From: a virus
Direction: 5' to 3' (one strand)
Virus record (IMG/VR): IMGVR_UViG_3300009413_000040
Span: 1-31,839 of that record
DNA length: 31,839 bases
Shown here: positions 16,564 through 23,975 of the stretch, piece by piece
How positions within the stretch are numbered: the stretch's first letter is position 1
Layout of the letters: each line of letters begins with the position of its first letter
The notes under the pieces: generated by a model
Database searches by the model: none
The model's input: the letters and a program-made list of their open reading frames with translations, nothing else
Told to the model about the DNA's origin: nothing
Position numbers and translations under genes: made by a program

Positions 16564-17408
16564 AAAAAATCGATACCGATAGGAGGCTCCACCTCTTCCT
16601 CGTATCCACAAGCCCCACAAGCGTAATCCTGTTTCAGATCAATGCTTGGGTTCAGCATCTTATACTTTTCCCTGAGGAAGGCCAAATCGGCCGCTGGGGC
16701 GCTCTCTAGGAAGAACTTTATGGTCTCTGTATCATCTATATCGTTAACGCTGACAACAATCTGTTTTAGCGTGTCTGACGATACGGAATTAAGGCTTTTA
16801 TTCTTCTTCTTATCGGACGTAACGATATCGAACATCCTCTTTTCATCTTCCCCGGTTAAAAGCTTTACTTTAACTACTACTTCCGTTAGAGGCAGCGTAA
16901 TCGAAAATTGAGACCCCTCTAGTCTTGCCACATTTAGTTCCGTAGGGTCGTCTTCCGTATATCCCTGGTATACATTGGTCTTTTCCAGGTCAAATGCAAA
17001 TGTTGTCGCATCGCCACAACTAGGACATGTTACTTGCGTTTTATATTCATTCGTATATGCCGTTGCACGAGCCGCAATCACAAGTGCGCTCTTGTCGGCA
17101 GATAACAATTGATTAACATTAATCTCCGACGGGACAAGGCTTTGCAACACTTTGTCAATCGCGACGCCTCTTCTGATATATTCGACATTGGTCAACATAT
17201 CTTCTTCTTTTCCAGTCATAAAGTTTATTTCAACCGTATTAGCACCCTCTAGAGGATGCCCCTCTGGATAAAAGCTTCCCGCCGACGGCAAATCAACATA
17301 TTCAGTCGGTTTTGGGAAATTAAGCAAATTCTCCATTGCCTCAACAACAGGAGAATCGCTAGAAGAACCATGGACACCGATTCGTCCAGAATTCCTATCT
17401 ACACTCAT
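16548..17408 (-). CDS. 26: T4 gp26-like baseplate/tail assembly protein with two CxxC pairs
   Basis: A 286-aa protein resembling the T4 baseplate protein family that includes gp26 (T4_baseplate, PF12322 as I recall). The family signature LPSAGSFYPEGHPLEG with INFMTGKEEDMLTN is at about 40-73. Two cysteine pairs, C128-x-x-C131 (CPSC) and C264-x-x-C267 (CGAC), would form a zinc site. In T4, gp26 helps assemble the baseplate hub. Here the gene lies between the tail tube and tape measure genes, the place of tail assembly chaperones, and its end carries a slippery heptamer leading into a -1 extension. The zero-frame product ends IDFLYPRS. The ATG at 17408 has AGAGG about 9 bases upstream. Confidence 0.85.
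   Translation of the reverse strand: MSVDRNSGRIGVHGSSSDSPVVEAMENLLNFPKPTEYVDLPSAGSFYPEGHPLEGANTVEINFMTGKEEDMLTNVEYIRRGVAIDKVLQSLVPSEINVNQLLSADKSALVIAARATAYTNEYKTQVTCPSCGDATTFAFDLEKTNVYQGYTEDDPTELNVARLEGSQFSITLPLTEVVVKVKLLTGEDEKRMFDIVTSDKKKNKSLNSVSSDTLKQIVVSVNDIDDTETIKFFLESAPAADLAFLREKYKMLNPSIDLKQDYACGACGYEEEVEPPIGIDFLYPRS
16563..16569 (-). promoter_or_regulatory. Programmed -1 ribosomal frameshift site T-TTT-TTA
   Basis: On the coding strand the gp26-like gene reads GAT TTT TTA TAC, so T TTT TTA is in the X-XXY-YYZ phase that permits tandem -1 slippage. The same heptamer is used in HIV gag-pol, and P2/Mu-type tail genes use the related T-TTT-TTG. After slippage the ribosome reads ATA CCC AAG GAG and continues for 91 codons instead of stopping at 16548. 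About 15 bases downstream is a small potential hairpin, TTGAG-TGG-CTCAA. A purine-rich AGGTGGAG lies about 17 bases upstream. Both possible stimulators are weak, so efficiency cannot be judged. Confidence 0.72.
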
Positions 17409-17427
17409 TAAAAACCTCTACTTGTTA

Positions 17428-17967
17428 TTAAACGCCTAGGACGCTTCTCTCGTATCTCGCCCAGTCATACGTGATATCGACCGTGCAATCAACCAGCGTA
17501 TCGTCCGCATAGCTAAGGTCACCGAAGGTCGCTCTTGAAATAATAGGATTATTTAGAACCCACGTACCAACAGTAGTTCCATTCGCATGTAGTTCTTTAA
17601 GAGTAATAACACTACCAATATTCTCGGATACCGCTTTCTTTGAAATAGTTTTTGATAGCTTATCAGTCGTCTCAGATGGATCAACGTATCCGAATGAGAG
17701 CAGAAGCTCATACAATCTATTTGCAGCGTTCTCTTGAACGGTGTCAACGAAGGTGGCACTAATCGGATCCCAGGAAACTCGTCCCGGGAACCGGAAATTG
17801 TAATCAAGAAGAGCGTGCTCTTGGATACCAATGGAGTAGGAGGGCTTCGTTACTGATCTACAGAAGTAACTATCTAATACTTTACCAGTTAGAAGTCCAA
17901 ACTCAATCAAGAATCTATACTTTCTTTTCGGTTGTAAATCAGGGCTTGTCCAAAACGTTGATGCCAT
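17428..17967 (-). CDS. 19: Tail tube protein, gp19-like
   Basis: Forms the rigid inner tube of the contractile tail. The 179-aa protein (T4 gp19 is 163 aa) begins with the KRKYRFLIEFG strand typical of tube proteins. The core motifs FRFPGRVSWDPISATFVD (about 58-75) and a C-terminal VDCTVDITYDWARYE are also characteristic. It follows the sheath gene after 54 bases, as in T4 where 18 and 19 are adjacent. AGGAG lies about 10 bases before the ATG at 17967, and an additional AAGGAG sits further upstream in the same leader, which fits a highly translated gene. Confidence 0.93.
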   Translation of the reverse strand: MASTFWTSPDLQPKRKYRFLIEFGLLTGKVLDSYFCRSVTKPSYSIGIQEHALLDYNFRFPGRVSWDPISATFVDTVQENAANRLYELLLSFGYVDPSETTDKLSKTISKKAVSENIGSVITLKELHANGTTVGTWVLNNPIISRATFGDLSYADDTLVDCTVDITYDWARYERSVLGV

Positions 17968-18021
17968 CCTTAAATTCTCCTATGCTATGCATACTCCTTT
18001 TAATTAGTAGTAGCTATATTT

Positions 18022-21000
18022 TTAATCGCTAAATGATGCCCCTGAATTCGTTATAATGAAGTCAATCAGGAAGAATTCAACCGCCTTGGTGGGCTTAAGG
18101 AATAGCTTCGCATAAATTGTATTCTGGTCAATCAAATCCGGCGTCGTCGTGGTTTCGTCCAACACCAGCTTGTAATCATCAATGCCGAATCTAGATCTCA
18201 TATCGTTTAGAATCGGAGTTACGTTATTGGTGAATCTTGACCACGTTGCAGGCACATTAGGCTCAAACAGAAGCTGCGCTGCGACTTGGGAAATGGCCTT
18301 CTTGGCGAAGACAAGCATTCTTCTTACATTAATTCTATCAAGGGCCGATGCCTTTGTTTGCATCGTCTTTTGACCGAAGATCACAATGCCTTCAGACGGG
18401 AATGATGCAATCGGATTAATATTGTCAGCATACAGGTCGTCTCTTTCCTTGGCCGATAGCTTGTGCGAAATGTTTACAACAGTCACACCAGCGTTACCGG
18501 CAGTTAGCCCACCACGGTTAAAGCCAGCAGGCGCAAACCAGGGTGCCTCGACGAGATCCGTAAAGGACATGGCTCCAAGAGCAACAACAGACGGTGGTAC
18601 CCAAACCAGGGCATTGCTGATCGTGTCTCTAATCTGCACCCACGGGAAATACGTTGCACCATAGCTGTTATTAATAAACCTATTTCGAAGAGTCGTAATA
18701 GCGGTTGATACAACCGGCTTACGAACCGCCTCAGCGAGTGCAGACTCTGCCTTGGGAATATAATCATTCTCAAGGTCAATGACGGCAAGCGCATCGCCTC
18801 TCTCTTCGCACATCTCAATGAGATATTGTGTAAGACTCGGATTCTTAAGACCCGGAACAGAAGCCAAATTGAACTCGGCATCTTCCGGCTTACGAATTGC
18901 GTCAACGGCTCTTCTAACAGTGTAGTAATTTGCACTATTTAATTCACCAAAAACAGTCCCGCCATTCAGCGTTCTTAAGATCGGCTCTTTTTCTGTAATG
19001 TCGAAGCCATCATAACCACCAAACATAACAGTGGTGAATTGATCATAGCCAGCATCCAATACGTTTTTATAAGATGAGCCACTCGTTGGAGAGAGGACCT
19101 TTGCCCCCGCCCCATTGGTGACAATGCCAGCATTTACAGCACCAGCAGTAAATGATCTTCCCTCGACGCGCAGGAACTCCTGGTACCTAGCATGCTCACC
19201 TGTATAGCCGGCAACATGCGGGGCCGTCCCCTCCGCAGAGCCACTGTACGGGCCAATATCATCAAGTGAGAATATAAAAGAATTCTCAGTCTGTGTATTT
19301 GTCGTAGTGGAATCCAGTGTGTCAGGGAATGCACGAAGCAAGTCTTTAACAGATTTATCGAATAGTCCGTTTTCATCATCGGTATATACACCGAAATAGG
19401 CGTCGGTCGAATTGGCCAGCGCCCCGCTGACGTCCAGCGTACTCTTTCTTAATTGCAATCTTGGGTATACAACCGTGCCAGTGAAGAGGCACCCGCCCGT
19501 AAGGGGCTGAGCGGTTTCTCCCAAGAAGGCCGCAATGTCATTGAAGCCTTGCACAGGAACAGTCCCGACTGCAAGAGTACTATCAGATTGTGAGTCTACA
19601 ACGTATGTGACATCCGTGGACGAGAGCCATCCGCCTCCACGACCGCCAGCGACGCCTCCAGGGGTGGTTGCGACAGAAATAGCAGTTTCGCTTGTGCCAA
19701 CTGTCGTATTTGTTACACTCTTAAAATTAGAGGCCCCTGCGGCCCCTGCGGCTTCGCCTAGGTTATACCCATGCCCATCTCCAATGAGGCCCCATTTTAG
19801 ATATCTTTGAGGACCGAAGGCACCAAATGGTAGCCACTCCGGCTCGCCATTGTCTTCAAGAGACTCGTTCATTTCAACACGAATATAATCAGATTGGTTT
19901 ACAAACTGCCCATACTCAATATTTCTTCTTGACGCCTCATCCCAATCAGCATATCTATCACCAATTCTCTTGGCAATATAGTTATCGGAATTTGGATTCA
20001 AATTACAATTAGTGAATACCTCAACGTCTTGAATGTTTACGTCTGAGTCTTGCATGCGTCTCACTCTTACGGTGAACGAGCCATAGGGGTCTGCATCGGG
20101 GTTCGATGAATAGCTAATATCACTAATTGACACCTTATACCGTGCCTGATCGTACTCGCCTCCGTTTCTGCCATGCAAGCGGAACAACCTGGGCATGTTC
20201 GCTGCCCGATACGCAGTATTATTATCGCTCATGTCCTGAGCAATAAACCAGCCGGTGGCTGCTCTTTGGAACGCCTTTCTATTCTCTGCGTGATTGACGT
20301 TCGTATTGCCCATTCCAAAAATCGCGCCATGCCAAGTCGTAGAGCTTCTAAGGGAGGGTATTACCCACTCATCCTCTCTAAGCCATTCTTCATATGATTC
20401 TCCTAACCAGTATGTTTCAGTGGTATCCGCAGAATACAAATCAGTATTAGTCTTCGCAGGATTTGTATTAAACACCTTTCTAATAAACAAATCAGAAGTC
20501 TTATTAAAGTTAAATCTCGTCCCCTTGCTAAGGGCTCCCGAATCGTCGTAAATTTCCACTCGAAATTCATTACCGAGACCAGAGCCACCTTCGGATGTGA
20601 ACAGTGCGTTTGTTCCAGTTACAGATGTCTTACCGGCAGCAGCATTAGCGAAGGTGGAATTCGCGCCGGGTCCAAAGGTTCTCAGCGTGCCCGAGAGAAC
20701 AACTTTGCCGCCCGCAGGAAGATACCAAACGGCAGCCAAGGTGCCAGTTATCGGCAGGTGGCCATCACCCGCTGCGGGGACGCCCGTGGTGGTTCTGCAA
20801 CTTGAGGACGGCCATACAAAGAGGCCATATGCGCCACCAACAGCAGAAGACGTGGCATTAACGCTCAGCGCATTTGCATGCCAGCCAGCACGGCCAGCAG
20901 TGGCGCGCTCAGTGTGTTCAGTGCCTAAAAGACGGACATATGTGGCAGTTTCACCATTTTTAAGCCATGCTTGCATAGCATATGAGCCGTAAGTTGGACC

Positions 21001-21234
21001 CATTAAGTTACCATCACGCCATACATCATCAGTACTAATGCCAGCGACAGGCTCACCAAACTTTTGAACGAATTCGTCAAAGGAGCGAACAGTCACAGGG
21101 ACCATCGCTGGTCCTCTTAGGGAGCGGCCAATAACAATCGGCCCCAGGGCGAGATTTTCCGCAGGTAATTGGGACTGATCAATCTCATTAACAAACACCC
21201 CAGGTGAAATAAATTTAAAGCTTTTTTCTGCCAT
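18022..21234 (-). CDS. 18: Tail sheath protein, gp18-like, oversized
   Basis: Contractile sheath subunit. The N-terminus FISPGVFVNEIDQSQLP, then GPIVIGRSLRGPAMVP and SFDEFVQKFGEP, is the classic sheath start. The C-terminal third has the conserved core (RRMLVFAKKAISQVAAQLLF, then NDMRSRFGIDDYKLVLD) and ends in the VEFFLIDFIITNSGASF strand that links neighbouring subunits. At 1070 aa it is far longer than T4 gp18 (659 aa). The extra length lies in the middle (about 130-700) and is Gly/Ser/Thr-rich, with VAGGRGGGW and GAAGASNF, as expected of surface-exposed protruding domains. The ATG at 21234 follows a 70-base leader with a late-promoter-like box. Confidence 0.93.
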   Translation of the reverse strand: MAEKSFKFISPGVFVNEIDQSQLPAENLALGPIVIGRSLRGPAMVPVTVRSFDEFVQKFGEPVAGISTDDVWRDGNLMGPTYGSYAMQAWLKNGETATYVRLLGTEHTERATAGRAGWHANALSVNATSSAVGGAYGLFVWPSSSCRTTTGVPAAGDGHLPITGTLAAVWYLPAGGKVVLSGTLRTFGPGANSTFANAAAGKTSVTGTNALFTSEGGSGLGNEFRVEIYDDSGALSKGTRFNFNKTSDLFIRKVFNTNPAKTNTDLYSADTTETYWLGESYEEWLREDEWVIPSLRSSTTWHGAIFGMGNTNVNHAENRKAFQRAATGWFIAQDMSDNNTAYRAANMPRLFRLHGRNGGEYDQARYKVSISDISYSSNPDADPYGSFTVRVRRMQDSDVNIQDVEVFTNCNLNPNSDNYIAKRIGDRYADWDEASRRNIEYGQFVNQSDYIRVEMNESLEDNGEPEWLPFGAFGPQRYLKWGLIGDGHGYNLGEAAGAAGASNFKSVTNTTVGTSETAISVATTPGGVAGGRGGGWLSSTDVTYVVDSQSDSTLAVGTVPVQGFNDIAAFLGETAQPLTGGCLFTGTVVYPRLQLRKSTLDVSGALANSTDAYFGVYTDDENGLFDKSVKDLLRAFPDTLDSTTTNTQTENSFIFSLDDIGPYSGSAEGTAPHVAGYTGEHARYQEFLRVEGRSFTAGAVNAGIVTNGAGAKVLSPTSGSSYKNVLDAGYDQFTTVMFGGYDGFDITEKEPILRTLNGGTVFGELNSANYYTVRRAVDAIRKPEDAEFNLASVPGLKNPSLTQYLIEMCEERGDALAVIDLENDYIPKAESALAEAVRKPVVSTAITTLRNRFINNSYGATYFPWVQIRDTISNALVWVPPSVVALGAMSFTDLVEAPWFAPAGFNRGGLTAGNAGVTVVNISHKLSAKERDDLYADNINPIASFPSEGIVIFGQKTMQTKASALDRINVRRMLVFAKKAISQVAAQLLFEPNVPATWSRFTNNVTPILNDMRSRFGIDDYKLVLDETTTTPDLIDQNTIYAKLFLKPTKAVEFFLIDFIITNSGASFSD

Positions 21235-21257
21235 TACAAAGGTCTCCCATTTTCAGC

Positions 21258-21265
21258 ATTTATAT
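21258..21265 (-). promoter_or_regulatory. Possible late promoter upstream of the sheath gene
   Basis: On the minus strand TATAAATG lies in the 70-base gap before the sheath start, matching seven of eight positions of the T4 late promoter box TATAAATA, in an AT-rich context. Placement just ahead of an abundant late product is sensible. Whether this phage uses a gp55-type late sigma factor cannot be seen in the window, so this is a weak call. Confidence 0.3.
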
Positions 21266-21304
21266 TCTTTATAATTAGTATAAGGGCGCAGCAAAATGCA
21301 TTTA

Positions 21305-22147
21305 TTATGGTATTTCACCTTTAAGTACAGTTTCTTGCACGAATCGTATATCTGGGCGGCCTTCCCTGACAATAATTTTCGGTGTTTCTTGATTTCGATC
21401 CGCGCCGATTATATATCCCACTACCTTGATCATTACCTGGGTCTCATACTTTCTATCATCCAATTGCATCATATCTATGTTATTTACGAAAGAATAATCA
21501 CCTTGAATAAAGGATTCATAGGTGTGGCCATCCTTGTGCAAGAGAAATGAGTCTAGTGCGCCTGTCTTGGTTGCAAATACGCTGATTGCATCATTCATCT
21601 GTTGCGCATACTCTGTTCTTATGTTAACTGCGTACATTATGGTTAAGTGAACTGGAAACGGTACCGTTACTGTCTCGTAGACGACCTTTTGATTTCCTAC
21701 CGGGTGATACGGTTGTGTGCCCGACGTTATTTGCAGAGAGGCCGCATTTGCGCGATCTGCGGTCTTTTCGTGTTGTACCTGGCGTGCTATCGTAATAGAT
21801 CCCCTCTTGGCGTCATACGGGCTATTTATTGACGGTGGGAATAGATAGGCTCCATAGCCTGCCCTTTCAGACAGATCCTTTATAACCGATTTCCTTTCGA
21901 TTGAAATTAGCGGAAATATCAGGGTACCCTCGTCGTCCCGGATGTTTTGATCATGCTTCGATAAAAACGCCCTCTCTGGAGAAACGAATTTAACGGGGAC
22001 CTTGCGCCACCCTTCATTGTTCTCCGTATGGATGTCCAGCACCTCATCTACCCATTCGTACATCGCAAAATCAATGGTTTCTAGGGTGGAGGGTTCTAGC
22101 AAGATCTCCTTCTTATTAATGTCATTATCGATATCGTAATTTGGCAT
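21305..22147 (-). CDS. 13: Neck protein, gp13-like
   Basis: Head-to-tail connector protein of the T4 neck. The 280-aa protein (T4 gp13 is 309 aa) shares the order of gp13 features. EGWRKVPVKFVSPERAFLSK (about 45-64) parallels gp13's FIRVPITYASKEHFMMKL. PFPVHLTIMYAVNIRTEYAQ with MNDAISVF (about 163-192) parallels its IKMIYELSIFTRYEDDMFQ region. The strand ETQVMIKVVGYIIG comes near the end. It directly follows the gp14-like gene through a TAATG overlap, the two together forming the neck, and precedes the sheath. I recalled these parallels from memory and did not compute an alignment. Confidence 0.78.
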   Translation of the reverse strand: MPNYDIDNDINKKEILLEPSTLETIDFAMYEWVDEVLDIHTENNEGWRKVPVKFVSPERAFLSKHDQNIRDDEGTLIFPLISIERKSVIKDLSERAGYGAYLFPPSINSPYDAKRGSITIARQVQHEKTADRANAASLQITSGTQPYHPVGNQKVVYETVTVPFPVHLTIMYAVNIRTEYAQQMNDAISVFATKTGALDSFLLHKDGHTYESFIQGDYSFVNNIDMMQLDDRKYETQVMIKVVGYIIGADRNQETPKIIVREGRPDIRFVQETVLKGEIP

Positions 22148-22650
22148 TAGATTTCATTCCTTCTGTGGGTCTCGACAGTGAACGTTCCCTTTCTGGCCCT
22201 CACACACTCAGCCGAGACTTCCATTTTGTGATCAATTTGACCATATATCTCTTTCGGTTCTCTTAGCTTGACAATCTCGTAAAACTGCTCTCCGTAAAGA
22301 ACAAAGTCGCCTTCTCTAACAAACAGGTCTTGGTCCTCAGTTAATCGCCGCTTATGGAAATGAACCGTAATCCTAGTTCTCCTATCAATTCCATAGTTTG
22401 TCGTGTTCGTTTCATTATCATCAAAATCAACAAGGACATTTATATGGACTGGATCCGTAAAGGATTTATTTATCGATTCCCCGTACAATGGATGAAAATT
22501 AGAGTGTTCTAGGCTAACCGGATAATACGCGATTCTCTGCCCAATCACATACTCAATGATCTCATCATTGATTTGTTTTACTAGGTTGCGTTCCTTCTGT
22601 CCAAGAAACAACGGGGGCGGAGGTGCAGCCTGTTTATTTTTCTTTGCCAT
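22147..22650 (-). CDS. 14: Neck protein, gp14-like
   Basis: Probable neck/connector protein that completes the head and binds the tail. The 167-aa protein (T4 gp14 is 256 aa) has gp14-like elements in order: IIEYVIGQRIAYYPVSLE, FHPLYGE, the strand RRTRITVHFHKRRL, and EGDFVLYGEQFYEIVKLREP. In T4 gp14 the corresponding parts are the YYLKREYI, FGED and [20 protein letters not shown] segments. The N-terminus is Lys/Pro-rich (MAKKNKQAAPPPPLF), and the protein lacks T4's C-terminal extension. Its stop overlaps the gp13-like start. Confidence 0.75.
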   Translation of the reverse strand: MAKKNKQAAPPPPLFLGQKERNLVKQINDEIIEYVIGQRIAYYPVSLEHSNFHPLYGESINKSFTDPVHINVLVDFDDNETNTTNYGIDRRTRITVHFHKRRLTEDQDLFVREGDFVLYGEQFYEIVKLREPKEIYGQIDHKMEVSAECVRARKGTFTVETHRRNEI

Positions 22651-22656
22651 TCATGA

Positions 22657-23883
22657 TTACCCCACGTAAATCCCGCCAGGACTATTTTTAAGAGCATTCA
22701 TGGCCGCATCTCCCGCCTCTGCCTCTCTACGAGCAACCTCTGAATATACCATTTCATCCAAGAGCTTCTGAAGTTCCTGCTTCAAGGATAACTTTTCTTC
22801 TTTCGATTGTGCCGATAATTCAGCGTGATTTAAGGTAACCGAACCATTCGGAATTGGAAGAGCGGCAACTTTTCCTCTTACTTGTGCCAAAATCCCCTTT
22901 GCAACTGCCAAGGCATATCTTCTAATCCAGTGCTTGCCAATACTATTAATATTTTTATACGGTATATTCGCCAATGGAATAGTATTAATATTATTAATGC
23001 CATCATGCCCTAAGTTTTTGTCTTCCGCCTCTGAGGTCCACGGATCTCTTGGAATCATATATCGAATCCAAATCTTATCCGGCGAAGATGCCTTGGGAAC
23101 AGGGTAGAGCCTAAGCGTGTTATTCATTAATTCATAAGAATAATGAGACACTCTTACATGTAAAGCATCTTCATAAGACATGGCCTGGGCCTTGTTTTGC
23201 CAGACCGGGACTATGTGGAAAACACTATCATCAGAATATTGTCCATACGAGTTAGCATTGCCGACCATGCCAAGGTTACCGTAAAATCCAAAAAAGCGCC
23301 ACATGGCCATTGGAGAGCGGTAATACACGTCTTTCACTATAATTTTTCTTCTCTCCGACGGGCTCTTATAGCTCGCTGACGCCAATATGACATCATCTAG
23401 ATTATAGTCTTGTGTCCCTACTATCACATCAATGGAGGCAGAATACATTGTATGATTTCCACCAACCTTTACCTCCGAAGAGTACGCAGATGCGATCCTC
23501 TTTGAGAACCCATAGCCATAGTCGGGAAATTTTTGTGAAATATTTGTTCCAGAGATTATCTCTCCATCTTGATTAAAAGTGCCCGTCGTATAGCCCAAAA
23601 CGCTCATTAGTACATTTTTAGCTTGATGAGAATTCACCATATAGGAATACTCTAATACGGCTTCTTCATATGAGGTATAAACATCGCTCGTGGTTAATTC
23701 AATCTCCAATACATTCCCACCCAATTGTGAGTATGTATACGCAACCTGATCAACTGCTCCTTGAACAAAATACTGTTCTTCTTCATATACACCAAAAGGT
23801 AGGTTTGCAACATCAGCATGCGTGCCCGTTGATGGCAGCCTGATAGCCGGTGTTTGCGATGTTGGGTTTAGTATATGTGCCAT
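22657..23883 (-). CDS. Probable head-tail connector or virion structural protein
   Basis: A 408-aa protein directly after the capsid terminator and directly before the gp14- and gp13-like neck genes. The N-terminal 250 residues are strand-rich and Tyr-rich, with GVYEEEQYFVQGAVDQVAY. An aromatic MAMWRFFGFYGNLG segment is at about 203-216. The C-terminal 120 residues are helical, with WIRRYALAVAKGILAQVRGK and a charged KEEKLSLKQELQKLLDEM, ending GGIYVG. No catalytic motif is visible. The position points to a connector or head-completion role. No ribosome binding site is visible before the ATG (upstream AATTAATAC), which is unusual among its neighbours. Confidence 0.75.
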   Translation of the reverse strand: MAHILNPTSQTPAIRLPSTGTHADVANLPFGVYEEEQYFVQGAVDQVAYTYSQLGGNVLEIELTTSDVYTSYEEAVLEYSYMVNSHQAKNVLMSVLGYTTGTFNQDGEIISGTNISQKFPDYGYGFSKRIASAYSSEVKVGGNHTMYSASIDVIVGTQDYNLDDVILASASYKSPSERRKIIVKDVYYRSPMAMWRFFGFYGNLGMVGNANSYGQYSDDSVFHIVPVWQNKAQAMSYEDALHVRVSHYSYELMNNTLRLYPVPKASSPDKIWIRYMIPRDPWTSEAEDKNLGHDGINNINTIPLANIPYKNINSIGKHWIRRYALAVAKGILAQVRGKVAALPIPNGSVTLNHAELSAQSKEEKLSLKQELQKLLDEMVYSEVARREAEAGDAAMNALKNSPGGIYVG

Positions 23884-23914
23884 GTATTAATTAGTTTATG
23901 GAATGCTTTGCAGT

Positions 23915-23951
23915 AAATAAAAACCCCCGGCCAACAGAGTCAGCCGAGGGT
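23915..23951 (-). terminator. Rho-independent terminator after the major capsid gene
   Basis: The minus strand reads ACCCTCGGC, an 11-base loop, GCCGGGGGT, then TTTTATTT. This gives a 9-bp GC-rich stem (one T-G wobble) followed by a T tract. It lies 24 bases after the capsid stop and 32 bases before the next ATG, so it separates head from neck transcripts. It is the only strong intrinsic terminator I found in the window. Confidence 0.85.
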
Positions 23952-23975
23952 CCTATTAGAACAACCTATTGGTTA

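Noticed and set aside
16288-16620. The -1 frame product as an independent gene starting at TTG 16620
   Set aside because: The first 18 residues are just the shifted image of the gp26-like C-terminus, there is no ribosome binding site, and the slippery heptamer gives a better explanation.
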